Shown here: one piece after another, positions 7,368 through 16,069 of the stretch
Layout of the letters: every line of letters begins with the position of its first letter
Numbering within the stretch: the first letter of the stretch is position 1
Assembly: GCF_020215645.1 (NCBI RefSeq)
Contig: NZ_CP084058.1
Coordinates: forward strand, 2,790,001-2,854,000
Direction of reading: 5' to 3'
Source of the DNA: Nonomuraea gerenzanensis
GTDB taxonomy: Bacteria > Actinomycetota > Actinomycetes > Streptosporangiales > Streptosporangiaceae
DNA length: 64,000 nucleotides
Notes under the pieces: model-generated
The model's input: the letters and a program-made list of their open reading frames with translations, nothing else
The model's database searches: none
Told to the model about the DNA's origin: nothing
Program-made: the position numbers and the translations under genes

Positions 7368-7859
7368 GTGGACGCGGACAGAACCGCGTGGGAGCGGCGC
7401 AGCGTGGTGCGGGTGGTGCCACCCGTGGAGCCACGCAAACTGGCGAAGGTGCCCTTCGTCGAGCTGGCCGACGGCCGGCTGCAGGGGGTCGTGTCGAGCG
7501 GATCCGACATCGAACGGGTCTACGTCTCCTCGATCACCGCGGGCACACACGCGCTGAGCTGCAGCACCAACAACAACCGGCCGTGCGGCGCGCTGCACGG
7601 CTACGCGTGCAAACACATCCGCATGCTGGCCGACGAGGCCGTCGTGCAGTACGGGCTGGACCGGGTGGCCCGCTACCTGCGGGTCGAGGTGCCCGAGGGC
7701 GGCCAGCTGATGCACGAGATCACGGGGCACGTCGAGCGCACCCCGGCGGCCGTGGTGTTCAGCCGGTTCCTGCGGCACCTGGCCTACCTGGAGGTGCCCG
7801 ACAGCAACGAGCCGATGGCCGAGCTGCACTGGTTCCCCGCGACGGGGGCGGTGCGCTGA
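7368..7859 (+). CDS. SWIM-like zinc-finger protein (YehQ N-terminal-like), first gene of MoxR operon
   Basis: This 163-residue protein begins at a GTG about 11 bases after GGGAGGT. A Cys/His cluster reads C65-x7-C73-x7-C81-K-H83 (around SCSTNNNRPC and YACKHI), resembling the SWIM pattern ending CxH, although the first CxC is C65-S-T here. SWIM motifs bind nucleic acid or protein. In E. coli the yehLMPQ cluster pairs a SWIM protein with a VWA protein, a MoxR ATPase and a large unknown, which is the gene content here. It probably supplies a recognition module to the complex. The fold call is moderate, the operon link strong. Confidence 0.7.
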   Translation: MDADRTAWERRSVVRVVPPVEPRKLAKVPFVELADGRLQGVVSSGSDIERVYVSSITAGTHALSCSTNNNRPCGALHGYACKHIRMLADEAVVQYGLDRVARYLRVEVPEGGQLMHEITGHVERTPAAVVFSRFLRHLAYLEVPDSNEPMAELHWFPATGAVR

Positions 7860-7896
7860 TGCCGATCACGTACGTCTCAGACAAGGCGGTGTGCTG

Positions 7897-9285
7897 ATGC
7901 TCGACGTACAGCTGAGCGAGCTGCTCGGCGACGCCCCCGAGGGGGTCGACCAGGCGCTCGACCTGGTGGCGGGCTTCGACGGCGCGCTCACCCTCGGGCT
8001 GGCCAGGCTCGGCGAGGAGCCCGCCGCGGCGCTGGCCGCCCTGGCGGGCGCGCTGGCCGGCAGCCCCCTCGGCGACCGGGTGGGCGAGGCGGTGGAGAAG
8101 GTGGCCGCGGGCTCCGTGGCCGACGAGCACCTCGCGGCGCTGGCCGGCGGCAGGGCCGCGCTGTTCGGCGCGGTGCACGACGCGCTGCTCGCCCGTCTCG
8201 ACGGGGCGCTGGGCCGCACGCGCGCCGCCTGGCAACCCGCCGAGAGCGAGCCGGAGGTGGCGGAGAACCTGCTGGCCGGCTGCCGGGTGTGGCTGCGCGA
8301 GCTGGCCATCGTCGGCTGGCGCGGGGTCGATCACGACCTGGTGTCCTCGGCCGACCAGACGATCGAGGCGCTGCTGGCCGTGCCCGAGCTGCGCGGGCTG
8401 GCGGTGCTGCTCGACGGGCTGGCGGCGGAGCTGCGGGCCTCCAGCCCGGTGGCCACGATGGAGCGGCTGCCCGCCCGCCGGTGGGCCGACCTGTGGACGC
8501 GGGCCATGCTGCTGGCGCAGCACGGGCCGTGGCACGGGGGCGGCGCCGAGCCGGTGTCGGGCCGGATGCTGATCCTGGGCGCCGACGTGCACGAGCACGC
8601 CACCGTCGTACGCGTCCAGATCCACGCCGTCCTGGAGCCGGCCGGCGGCGGGCCCGCCAGGCTGGTCCGCACGAGCATGGCGGCGGCCAAGGTCGACACC
8701 ATCGTCGGGCCCACCGTGTGGAAGCTGCTGCGCGACCAGCCGGTGCTGCTGTCCGCGCTGGCGCAGCACCGCAGCGTGGAGATCACCGACATGCCGCTGC
8801 TGCCCGGCGGCGACCTGGTGTGGGAGAACCACCGGGCCCGCGCGGGCGACGACGCCGACCCGTTCGCCACGGCCAGGCTGCAGCTCGCCGCCGCGACGCC
8901 GCCGGCGGTCACGCCGCTCGACCGGCATCCCGTCCGCATCGCCGAGCCCGTCTTCGTCGAGGCGTACAAGTGCGACGGGCAGACCATCGACCTGGGGGGC
9001 AACAAGCTCGCCCTCGACCTCGACCGGCTGCCGTCCGCCGGCCCGCTCACCCCGGGGCTGGTCAAGGCGTCCACGGCCTGCATCGGGCTGGTGCGCTGGG
9101 ACGGCGGGCAGTGGATGCTGCAGCCGCTCGCCGTCCAGGCGGCGGTCAAGAAGCAGCCCGTCGCCGCGCACAACGGCGACTGGGCCCTGGGCCCCACCGA
9201 CCCCAAGGTGGCCAAGGCCGAGACCAAGAACGGTGACGTGGTCGCGGTGCTGCGCGAGCGCGCGGGACGGCTGTTGCGGAAATGA
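7897..9285 (+). CDS. Uncharacterised 462-aa protein of the SWIM/VWA/MoxR operon
   Basis: I do not recognise a named domain. The ATG at 7897 overlaps the stop of a 12-codon frame and follows AAGGCGG by 7 bases; an in-frame GTG at 7891 is possible. The first about 190 residues are helical and Ala/Leu-rich (repeats of LAALAGAL and LARLDGAL type). The C-terminal half looks beta-rich with conserved-looking stretches such as RMLILGADVHEHATVVRVQ, KCDGQTIDLGG and LVRWDGGQWMLQPLAVQ. No signal peptide or membrane segment is seen. Its stop overlaps the VWA start (ATGA). By position it may be the remainder of a YehQ-like protein whose SWIM part is the separate upstream gene; that is inference. Confidence 0.75.
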   Translation: MLDVQLSELLGDAPEGVDQALDLVAGFDGALTLGLARLGEEPAAALAALAGALAGSPLGDRVGEAVEKVAAGSVADEHLAALAGGRAALFGAVHDALLARLDGALGRTRAAWQPAESEPEVAENLLAGCRVWLRELAIVGWRGVDHDLVSSADQTIEALLAVPELRGLAVLLDGLAAELRASSPVATMERLPARRWADLWTRAMLLAQHGPWHGGGAEPVSGRMLILGADVHEHATVVRVQIHAVLEPAGGGPARLVRTSMAAAKVDTIVGPTVWKLLRDQPVLLSALAQHRSVEITDMPLLPGGDLVWENHRARAGDDADPFATARLQLAAATPPAVTPLDRHPVRIAEPVFVEAYKCDGQTIDLGGNKLALDLDRLPSAGPLTPGLVKASTACIGLVRWDGGQWMLQPLAVQAAVKKQPVAAHNGDWALGPTDPKVAKAETKNGDVVAVLRERAGRLLRK

Positions 9286-10643
9286 CGGACATGACCGCCG
9301 ATACCACTGCCGGCCCGGTTACAGCCCCGGCCTCCGACACCGTGGGGCAGAGCGCCGACCAGACCCGGCGGCAGGTGCTCTACTGGCGCCTGATGTCGCG
9401 GCTGTTCAGCCCCGACGAGCAGCCCGCGCTGGAGACCGCCAGCCTGGGCATCGTCGGCGACCTCGACCTGCCGCTCGCGCTGCTCGACCCCGGGGTGTCG
9501 GTCGACAACCTGGTGCAGCGCTTCCCCGACCTGGCCGCCGAGTTCGACGGCCTGATGGCCGACAAGGAGCACGAGGCGGGCGACGAGGTGCGCCGCGCCG
9601 CCCTGGTCTCCAAGCTGCTGCTGAACGTGTTCGCGACCGGCTCGGGCAACGTCACCGCCGGCCAGCTGGAGAGCTGGAAGCAGGACGCGGCCTGGTTCGA
9701 GCGCGGCATGGGCTGCGAGCCGGGCGGCCTGCGCCACAGCCCCGGCAACGAGGAGCTGGCCAAGGTGCTCGCCGGCCTGGAGGGCGACCTGGTCAAGCGC
9801 ATGCACCTGCGCGAGGTGCTCGCCGACCCGGCCCTGGCCGCGCAGCTCACGCCCAGCATGTCGCTCATCGAGCAGCTCCTGCGCGACAAGTCGAACCTGT
9901 CGGGCGTGGCGCTGGCCAACGCCAAGGCGCTGATCCGCAAGTACGTCGACGAGGTCGCCGAGGTGCTGCGTACCCAGGTGGAGAAGACCAGCTCCGGCGT
10001 CATCGACCGGTCGGTGCCGCCCAAGCGGGTCTTTCGCAACCTCGACGTCGAGCGCACGATCTGGAAGAACCTCACCAACTGGAGCCCGGAAGACCAGCGG
10101 CTCTACGTGGACCGGCTCTACTACAAGCAGACGGCCCACCGCACCACCCCGGCCCGCCTGATCGTGGTCGTCGACCAGTCGGGCTCGATGACGGACTCGA
10201 TGGTCAACTGCACCATCCTGGCCTCCATCTTCGCCGGGCTGCCGAAGGTGGACGTGCACCTGATCGCCTACGACACCCGGGCGATCGACCTGACGCCGTG
10301 GGTGCACGACCCGTTCGAGGTGCTGATGCGCACCAACCTCGGCGGCGGCAACAACGGGCCGGTGGCGATGGCCATGGCCCGCCCGAAGATCAGCGACCCG
10401 CGCAACACCGTGATGGTGTGGATCTCCGACTTCTACGAGTTCGGCGCCTCCCAGCCGCTCTACGAGGGCATCGAGGCCGTCTACCGGTCGGGCGTGAAGT
10501 TCATCCCCGTCGGCTCGGTCAACAGCTCCGGCGTGCAGAGCGTCGATCCGTGGTTCCGCAAGAAATTCAAGGACCTGGGCACCCCCGTGATCTCGGGTCA
10601 CATCCACAAGCTCGTCTTCGAGCTCAAGAACTTCCTCACCTAG
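9282..10643 (+). CDS. VWA-domain protein (YehP/CoxE-like) of MoxR operon
   Basis: In this 453-residue protein, residues 1-290 form a helical region specific to this family. The C-terminal von Willebrand A domain has an intact MIDAS: DQSGS at 298-302, T351 in RTNLGGG, and D383 in WISDFYEFG. VWA proteins paired with MoxR ATPases act as metal-dependent adaptors that bring a client to the AAA ring, as in CoxE/CoxD, CbbO/CbbQ and ViaA/RavA. The start ATG overlaps the upstream stop, and the MoxR gene follows 11 bp after the stop, as expected for a two-part machine. It lacks a signal sequence, so it works in the cytoplasm. Confidence 0.9.
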   Translation: MTDMTADTTAGPVTAPASDTVGQSADQTRRQVLYWRLMSRLFSPDEQPALETASLGIVGDLDLPLALLDPGVSVDNLVQRFPDLAAEFDGLMADKEHEAGDEVRRAALVSKLLLNVFATGSGNVTAGQLESWKQDAAWFERGMGCEPGGLRHSPGNEELAKVLAGLEGDLVKRMHLREVLADPALAAQLTPSMSLIEQLLRDKSNLSGVALANAKALIRKYVDEVAEVLRTQVEKTSSGVIDRSVPPKRVFRNLDVERTIWKNLTNWSPEDQRLYVDRLYYKQTAHRTTPARLIVVVDQSGSMTDSMVNCTILASIFAGLPKVDVHLIAYDTRAIDLTPWVHDPFEVLMRTNLGGGNNGPVAMAMARPKISDPRNTVMVWISDFYEFGASQPLYEGIEAVYRSGVKFIPVGSVNSSGVQSVDPWFRKKFKDLGTPVISGHIHKLVFELKNFLT

Positions 10644-10654
10644 GAGACTGGCGA

Positions 10655-11770
10655 ATGAGTGACGACATGCTGCGCGCCCCCGCAGAGGTCAAGTACGCCG
10701 AGGAGCTCGACTACCTGGAGTCGATCGACGACGCGCCCAAGCCGTTCTCGTGGCGGCTCAGCCCGCGCATGATCCGGGTGTTCATCCTGGGCTCCGAGCG
10801 CTCCGACGGGATCGAGCGCGAGATCCCGCAGAAGTGGTTCGGCGACCGCAGTTTCGTCGAGCGCGCCATCGTGACGCTGGCCTCCGACCGGGGCCTGCTG
10901 CTGATCGGCGACCCGGGCACCGGCAAGAGCTGGCTGGCCGAGCTGCTCGCGGCGGCGATCTGCCGCAACTCCACCCTCGTGGTGCAGGGCACGGCGGGCA
11001 CCACCGAGGACCACATCAAGTACTCGTGGAACGTCTCCATGGTCATCGCCAAGGGGCAGTCCCGCGCGTCCATGATCCCCTCGCCGATCATGACGGCGAT
11101 GGAGCGCGGCGTGATCGGCCGCTTCGAGGAGCTGACCCGCTCCACCAGCGACGTGCAGGACGCGCTCATCTCGATCCTGTCGGAGAAGTACGTCTCCATC
11201 CCCGAGCTCGACGACGACAACATCGTCTTCGCCCAGCCCGGCTTCTCCATCATCGCCACCGCCAACAGCCGGGACCGGGGCGTCAACGACCTGTCCTCGG
11301 CGCTCAAGCGGCGCTTCAACTTCGTCCGCATCCCGGTCGTGACGAACAAGAAGAGCGAGGCGGAGATCGTCCGCTTCCGCACCGAGGAGCTGCTGCGCAG
11401 GCACCGGATCGAGCTGGACCTGCCGCCGACGCTGCTCGACATCCTGCTGCAGAGCTTCGCCGACCTGCGCTCGGCGGCGGCCTCGGCCACCAGCGACGAC
11501 GAGAAGCTGGAGTCGGCGCTGTCCACAGCCGAGCAGATCGGCGTGCTGGAGGACGCCATCCTGCACAGCCACTTCTTCGGCGACCGCGTGCTGCGCGCCC
11601 AGACGCTGGCCGGGTCGCTGGTCGGCTCGCTGGCCCGGCGCAGCCCCGAGGACCTGGCCATCCTCAACAAGTACTGGCACGGTGTCGTCGAGCCCCGCAG
11701 CAAGAAGCAGGGCGGGGAGTGGCCGGAGTTCCTCGAGGGCGGCCGCGAGGCCATCGCCACCCTGTCATGA
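10655..11770 (+). CDS. MoxR-family AAA+ ATPase (YehL-like)
   Basis: This ATPase has 371 residues from the ATG after TAGGAGACTGGCGA. Walker A is GDPGTGKS (85-92). The Walker B region reads GRFEELT (155-161), so the usual Asp-Glu is Glu-Glu; the presumed catalytic Glu is kept. Sensor 1 is ATANSRD (201-207) and the arginine finger region is KRRF (218-221). The DDHIKY/STSDVQDALISILSEK stretch is the MoxR helix-2 insert region. MoxR proteins are hexameric chaperone-like ATPases that activate or assemble metalloenzymes with VWA partners. The ATGA overlap with the DUF5682 gene indicates that the large downstream protein is a stoichiometric partner or client. Confidence 0.92.
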   Translation: MSDDMLRAPAEVKYAEELDYLESIDDAPKPFSWRLSPRMIRVFILGSERSDGIEREIPQKWFGDRSFVERAIVTLASDRGLLLIGDPGTGKSWLAELLAAAICRNSTLVVQGTAGTTEDHIKYSWNVSMVIAKGQSRASMIPSPIMTAMERGVIGRFEELTRSTSDVQDALISILSEKYVSIPELDDDNIVFAQPGFSIIATANSRDRGVNDLSSALKRRFNFVRIPVVTNKKSEAEIVRFRTEELLRRHRIELDLPPTLLDILLQSFADLRSAAASATSDDEKLESALSTAEQIGVLEDAILHSHFFGDRVLRAQTLAGSLVGSLARRSPEDLAILNKYWHGVVEPRSKKQGGEWPEFLEGGREAIATLS

Positions 11771-14526
11771 GCAGCCCGTTCAGTGCGCTGCGCGAGCAGC
11801 TCCTCGACGCCGCCGAGCAGTTCGCCGGCAGCCCCGTCGCCGTGTCCGGCATCCTGTCGGGCCTGGTGGAGGACGTGGACCGGGCGCTGCGCGAAGAGCT
11901 GGAGATCTTCCCCGTCTGCCACCACTCGCCGGCCTCCGCGCTGGCGATGGTGCGCAGGCTGCGCGAGAAGCAGCCGAAGGTCATCTACCTGGAGCTGTGC
12001 GAGGACCTCCAGCCGCTGCTGACCGAGCTGCGCAACTGCCGCCTGCCGGTGGCGCTGCAGGCGTTCGCGACGGACCTCGACGGCTTCCCCAAGGAGTCGG
12101 CGCCGCTCAGCGTGGTGGCGCCCATCACGGAGGCGTCGGCCGAGTACCAGGCCATCTCGTACGCGCTGGAGACCCCCGGCGTGGAGCTGGTGCTGGTGGA
12201 CCGCTCGACCGACCACGTCTTCCAGTGGGAGCCCAAGCAGGAGCAGCCCGCCACCCCGAAGGACGAGGAGGCGGCCCTGCACGGCGACGCCGTGGGCGTC
12301 GAGATCGGCGACCTGCGCCCCGGCTTCGCCGAGCTGGAGGAGCACCTGCTGCACCACGGCAAGGTGCGCCACTGGTCGGAGTGGTGGGACCAGTACGTCG
12401 AGCAGCCCCTGTCCGGCGCAGACTACGAGACCTACCGCCAGGTCATGGTGCTGATCGGCAGCCTGTTCCGCCGGCTGCGCCCCGACAGCGGCCGGCTGAC
12501 CATGGACGAGGAGCGCGAGCGCTACATGTGGACCAGGATGCGCGAGCACCTGGCCGCCTCCGGCGCCGACCCGGCCGACTGCCTGTACGTGTGCGGCGCC
12601 TTCCACGCCGCCAGCCACGTCGAGCAGTTCGGCCTCGGCTCCACGGCGCCCTACGAGATCAGCCCGCGCACCGGCACGAAATGGCTGTACGGCCTCATCC
12701 CGTCCAGCTACTCCGCCATCGAGGCGCAGTTCGGGCTGGCCTCCGGCTCGGTGTCGATCGCGGCGGCGACCTGGACCAAGGCGCTCACCCGCAACAAACT
12801 GACCCCGTTCCAGCTCGAAGGGCAGAAGGGCACGCGCAAGCGCGCGGCCAAGCTGCCCGCGCCCGCCGCGCCGCAGGCGGAGGTGTCCGACAAGCTGACC
12901 GGGTTCCTGTCCAGGCCGCCGGCGCTGGACCCGCTCGACGACGCCGAGCTGGTCGGCTGGTCGGTGGACATCGTCCGGCTGGCCCGGCGCAACGGCTACC
13001 TGGCCAGCACCGCCGACGCGATCGCGGTCTACGAGACCTCGATCCTGCTGGCCGGCATGCGCAACCGCGCCAGGCCCACCCCGTACGACTTCCAGGACGC
13101 CGCCGTCACGTGCATCGAGAAGGACGCGGTGCCGGGCAGGCGCGACATCCGGCGGCTGTGCGAGATCCTGCTCGGCGGCGACCGCGTCGGCGAGGTCGGC
13201 TACGACGCGATGCCCCCGCTGGCCAGGAACGTCTACGACCGGCTCAAGCCGCTCGGGCTGGACCTGGAGAAGCGGACGATCCAGCGGGCGCTGCTCGACC
13301 TGAACGCCGAGCCCGAGCTGGTGCCCTGCTCCGACCTGCTGTGGATGCTGCGGTACCTGCTGCCGTCCGACGCGGTGCGGCCCATCATGGGCGAGCGCAG
13401 GCTGGGCGAGCGCTCCATCCAGGAGAGCTGGGACCTGGCGTTCGGCAAGCACCAGCGCTCGATCATCGAGCTGGGCTACGAGGGCGTCACCATCGAGCAG
13501 GTGCTGGAGCAGCGGCTGCGGCGCTCGGTGCACGACCCCAAGGCCACGGCGGCGGTCGCGCTGGCGGCGGTCGAGGACTCCATCCTGTTCCTCGGCAGCC
13601 GGCGCTTCGCCGACGAGCTGGGGGCGCGGGCGGTGGAGCTGCTGTCCGCCGAGCGCACCGTGGACGACGCGCCCGAGGTGCTGCGCCGCATCCGGCGGCT
13701 GCTCGCCTACTACCGGGCCAACGAGCCGGAGCTGCCCGCCTGGTGCGAGTCGTTCGTGACGACCGGGTACGCGCACTACTGCACGCTGCTGCCGACGGCC
13801 TTCGTGGACGGCGACACCGGCGTGCGGCAGGTGGCGGCCATGCTGGGCTTCCTGTTCACGATGGAGAGCCTGGCGCTGGCGCTCGGTTGCGACCGGGCGC
13901 AGCTCGAGCTGGCGGTGCAGCAGTCACACCCGGAGGCGCCCGACAAGGTGGCGCTGCTGTGGGCGGCCCACCACCAGCTCGGCCTGCTGCCGATCGCCGA
14001 CCTGCGGGCCCGCTGCGACGAGCTGCTCGCCAACCCGCTGGTCGTCCCGTCCTTCCCGCTGTACATCATGGGGTTCGTGCAGGCCATGGAGCCCGCTCCC
14101 GGGTTGTCGGGGTTCGTGGTGGAGGTGATCTCGAAGGCGTTCGGGCGGCTGCCCGACAACGTGCTGCTGCCGTGGCTGCCCAAACTGATCACCACGCTGC
14201 GCGACGGGGCGGCGGAGCTGGTGCCGGTGCTCATCCGGGAGGCCGGGCGCACGTTCCCCGGCTCGCTGACGGCCGTGGACTCCTGGGTGCCGCCGTGGAC
14301 GCCCCGGCCCAAGCCCGCCACCGTCACGTCCGCTCCTGTGGCCGCCGGGCCGGTGGCGTCGCTGCTCAGGGCGCATCCGGACACGTGCGACGCGGTGGCG
14401 GGGGTGCTCGGGTGCGAGGGTGAGTGGAGTGTGGCCGGCGCCGGGGAGAACCCGCATCGGGAGGTGAGCGCCCTGCTGGCCGAGCATCCGGAGCCGGTGC
14501 TGGCGGTGGCGGGCCTGTTCCGCTGA
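11767..14526 (+). CDS. DUF5682-family 919-aa protein (YehM-like), terminal gene of MoxR operon
   Basis: This is a large cytoplasmic protein of unknown function. The N-terminal about 290 residues carry FPVCHHSPASA (CHHSP 51-55), YLELCEDL (74-81), VELVLVDRS, DEERERYMWTRM (248-258) and CGAFHAASH (276-284). The order of an early HHxP, an ERxxxM and a late GAxHxxxH resembles the TraB/EreA/ChaN (TIKI-like) hydrolase superfamily; that fold comparison is mine from memory. The remaining 600 residues are largely helical with several Leu-rich repeats-like stretches and no clear domain. It is coupled to the MoxR ATPase by ATGA and followed by a strong hairpin terminator, so it ends the operon. It is either the client remodelled by the MoxR/VWA pair or the effector of the system. 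Confidence 0.82.
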   Translation: MSSPFSALREQLLDAAEQFAGSPVAVSGILSGLVEDVDRALREELEIFPVCHHSPASALAMVRRLREKQPKVIYLELCEDLQPLLTELRNCRLPVALQAFATDLDGFPKESAPLSVVAPITEASAEYQAISYALETPGVELVLVDRSTDHVFQWEPKQEQPATPKDEEAALHGDAVGVEIGDLRPGFAELEEHLLHHGKVRHWSEWWDQYVEQPLSGADYETYRQVMVLIGSLFRRLRPDSGRLTMDEERERYMWTRMREHLAASGADPADCLYVCGAFHAASHVEQFGLGSTAPYEISPRTGTKWLYGLIPSSYSAIEAQFGLASGSVSIAAATWTKALTRNKLTPFQLEGQKGTRKRAAKLPAPAAPQAEVSDKLTGFLSRPPALDPLDDAELVGWSVDIVRLARRNGYLASTADAIAVYETSILLAGMRNRARPTPYDFQDAAVTCIEKDAVPGRRDIRRLCEILLGGDRVGEVGYDAMPPLARNVYDRLKPLGLDLEKRTIQRALLDLNAEPELVPCSDLLWMLRYLLPSDAVRPIMGERRLGERSIQESWDLAFGKHQRSIIELGYEGVTIEQVLEQRLRRSVHDPKATAAVALAAVEDSILFLGSRRFADELGARAVELLSAERTVDDAPEVLRRIRRLLAYYRANEPELPAWCESFVTTGYAHYCTLLPTAFVDGDTGVRQVAAMLGFLFTMESLALALGCDRAQLELAVQQSHPEAPDKVALLWAAHHQLGLLPIADLRARCDELLANPLVVPSFPLYIMGFVQAMEPAPGLSGFVVEVISKAFGRLPDNVLLPWLPKLITTLRDGAAELVPVLIREAGRTFPGSLTAVDSWVPPWTPRPKPATVTSAPVAAGPVASLLRAHPDTCDAVAGVLGCEGEWSVAGAGENPHREVSALLAEHPEPVLAVAGLFR

Positions 14527-14530
14527 GTGC

Positions 14531-14566
14531 GCCACCGGTCGGGTCACCCGTGGCCCGACCGGTGGC
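14531..14566 (+). terminator. Hairpin terminator of the MoxR operon
   Basis: A perfect 13-bp stem (GCCACCGGTCGGG at 14531-14543 with CCCGACCGGTGGC at 14554-14566) encloses a 10-base loop, 4 bases after the DUF5682 stop. There is no T-tract, as is common in actinomycetes. The hairpin also lies beyond the convergent alpha/beta hydrolase stop at 14642 and could serve both strands. Confidence 0.85.
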
Positions 14567-14641
14567 AGTCGGCAGGATGGATCTCGGCATGCGATTCGAC
14601 GACCCGGCCGGCATGCTGCGTACCTGTGTCGAACGGGTCGC

Positions 14642-16069
14642 TCAACCGGTCGCCGTTGCGGGCCGGCAGGTCGTGCCGGGCGGGGGCAGGCGCAGGTCCG
14701 TCAGGTACGCGTTGGCGTGCGCGATCGTGCACGCGTCGCCCGAGAGGTACAGCCCGTGGCCGTGCCCCTCGTAGCGCACCGTCGCCGAGCCGGGCACCCG
14801 GCGTACGATGTCGGCCGTGTTCGCGTGGTCCTCCCACGTGCCGGCGCCGAGGAACGGCGGCAGGCCGGCGGGCAGGGGGCCGGCGGGGTTCGTCACGGGG
14901 ATCGGCCAGCCGACGCAGCCGAGCCGGTGCCACACCCCGGCTCCGGCGAAGTTCGGCGACAGCTTCTCGCCCAGCGCGCGCACGGCCTGGTACTCACCGT
15001 AGTCGCGGTAGCGCAGGCCGTCGGCGCAGTGCGTCATGTTCATGCCTACCAGCGACATCAGCTTCGGGCTGCCGGTGCCCGCCTTGATGTACTTCGCGAA
15101 CCCGCCCGCGTCCCCGGCCTCGGCCTGCTTGATCGCCTGGGCGAGCTGCCGCCAGCGCGGGTACTCGGGCGCGGGGCCTGGCGTGCGCACATTCGGCATC
15201 GCCGCCGTCTGCAGGTCGAACCCGGTGTACGTGGCCGCATCACCGTCGATGGGGATCGGCGTGCGGTCGGCGGCGGCCACCAGCTTCCGCCAGCGTGCGC
15301 CCATGCCGTCGCCGCAGACGTCCCGCGCCGACTCGCACCACTCCAGGAACCGCCCGAACTGCTCCTCGGCCTGGTGGTACCGCGCCCGGGCGTCCGCCAT
15401 GGTGTCGCGGAGCTGGTTGGTCACCCCGTCCAGGTACATGGTCCGGATCCGCTGGGGGAACAGGCGGGCGTACGTGACGCCGGTCACGCCGCCGTACGAG
15501 GTGGCCAGGATGTTCAGCCGCCGCTCGCCGAGCGCGGCCCTGATCGCGTCGATGTCCCGCGCCACGGACGCCGAGTTGAAGCCGTCGAAGAACGCGGGAT
15601 CGGCGTTCCTGCACTTCTGCGCGCCCTTGCGGATCGTCGCGCCGAGCTGGGCGTACTCGCTCCTGGTGCGGGGCGGGGTGATCCACGGGCCGGTGGTGAA
15701 GCACTCGAGGGGCAGCAGTCCGTACGTGGCGGCGTTGCGCGGCTCGAGACTGACCACGTCGAACCGCTCACGCAGCTTGGCGAAGTCGTCGCGGTCATAG
15801 GCGAGGTCGTCGATCCCGGACACGCCGGGGCCGCCGGGGACGTTGAACACCATGCCCTCGGACCTGCCGGTGGCGGGCAGCCGGGCCAGCTTGATCGTGA
15901 TCTTGCGGCCGTCCGGCTTCGTCCAGTCCACCGGCACCTGGACGGTGGAGCACTGCAGGTCCTTCGGCCGCTCGGCGCCCTCGCACGGGCCCCAGCGGAG
16001 GGTGTCCGCCGCCGGGGAGGGGGCGGTCGCGAGCGCGCCGATCATCGCGGTGATCGCTATCAACTTCAT
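14642..16069 (-). CDS. Secreted alpha/beta hydrolase (tripeptidyl aminopeptidase / SlpD-like family)
   Basis: This 475-residue protein has a signal peptide (MKLIAITAMIGALATAPSPA, cleaved near residue 20). The early LQCSTVQVPVDW and VFNVPGGPGVSG (oxyanion-hole HG-like loop) are typical of the secreted Streptomyces proline/tripeptidyl aminopeptidases. The nucleophile elbow is ATSYGGVTG, with Ala in place of the first Gly. The Asp is probably in GTWEDHANTADI and the His in GHGHGLY. Several paired Cys residues (CEG/LQCS, CFTTG/CRNAD, CADGL, CVGWP, DACT/TTC) suggest extracellular disulfides. It stands alone, with a tandem-repeat-bearing 157-bp region upstream. Exact substrate (peptide or ester) is not decided. 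Confidence 0.85.
   Translation of the reverse strand: MKLIAITAMIGALATAPSPAADTLRWGPCEGAERPKDLQCSTVQVPVDWTKPDGRKITIKLARLPATGRSEGMVFNVPGGPGVSGIDDLAYDRDDFAKLRERFDVVSLEPRNAATYGLLPLECFTTGPWITPPRTRSEYAQLGATIRKGAQKCRNADPAFFDGFNSASVARDIDAIRAALGERRLNILATSYGGVTGVTYARLFPQRIRTMYLDGVTNQLRDTMADARARYHQAEEQFGRFLEWCESARDVCGDGMGARWRKLVAAADRTPIPIDGDAATYTGFDLQTAAMPNVRTPGPAPEYPRWRQLAQAIKQAEAGDAGGFAKYIKAGTGSPKLMSLVGMNMTHCADGLRYRDYGEYQAVRALGEKLSPNFAGAGVWHRLGCVGWPIPVTNPAGPLPAGLPPFLGAGTWEDHANTADIVRRVPGSATVRYEGHGHGLYLSGDACTIAHANAYLTDLRLPPPGTTCRPATATG

Noticed and set aside
7859..7897. 12-codon open frame as an independent gene
   Set aside because: Too short to support without conservation data; kept only as an observation about coupling in the operon.
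8331..10607. 758-residue open frame on the minus strand across the VWA gene
   Set aside because: It is antisense to two well-supported genes, has Arg/Val/Gly-biased composition of GC-rich shadow frames and no recognisable motif or ribosome site.
10711..13776. 1021-residue minus-strand frame opposite MoxR and DUF5682
   Set aside because: Antisense shadow without motifs; the sense genes are coupled by ATGA and contain Walker A, sensor 1 and family motifs.
7368..14526. Classification of the MoxR operon as an anti-phage defence island
   Set aside because: There is no nuclease, reverse transcriptase, toxin or membrane-disrupting effector in the operon and no defence gene beside it. The idea stays open but cannot be supported from the sequence.
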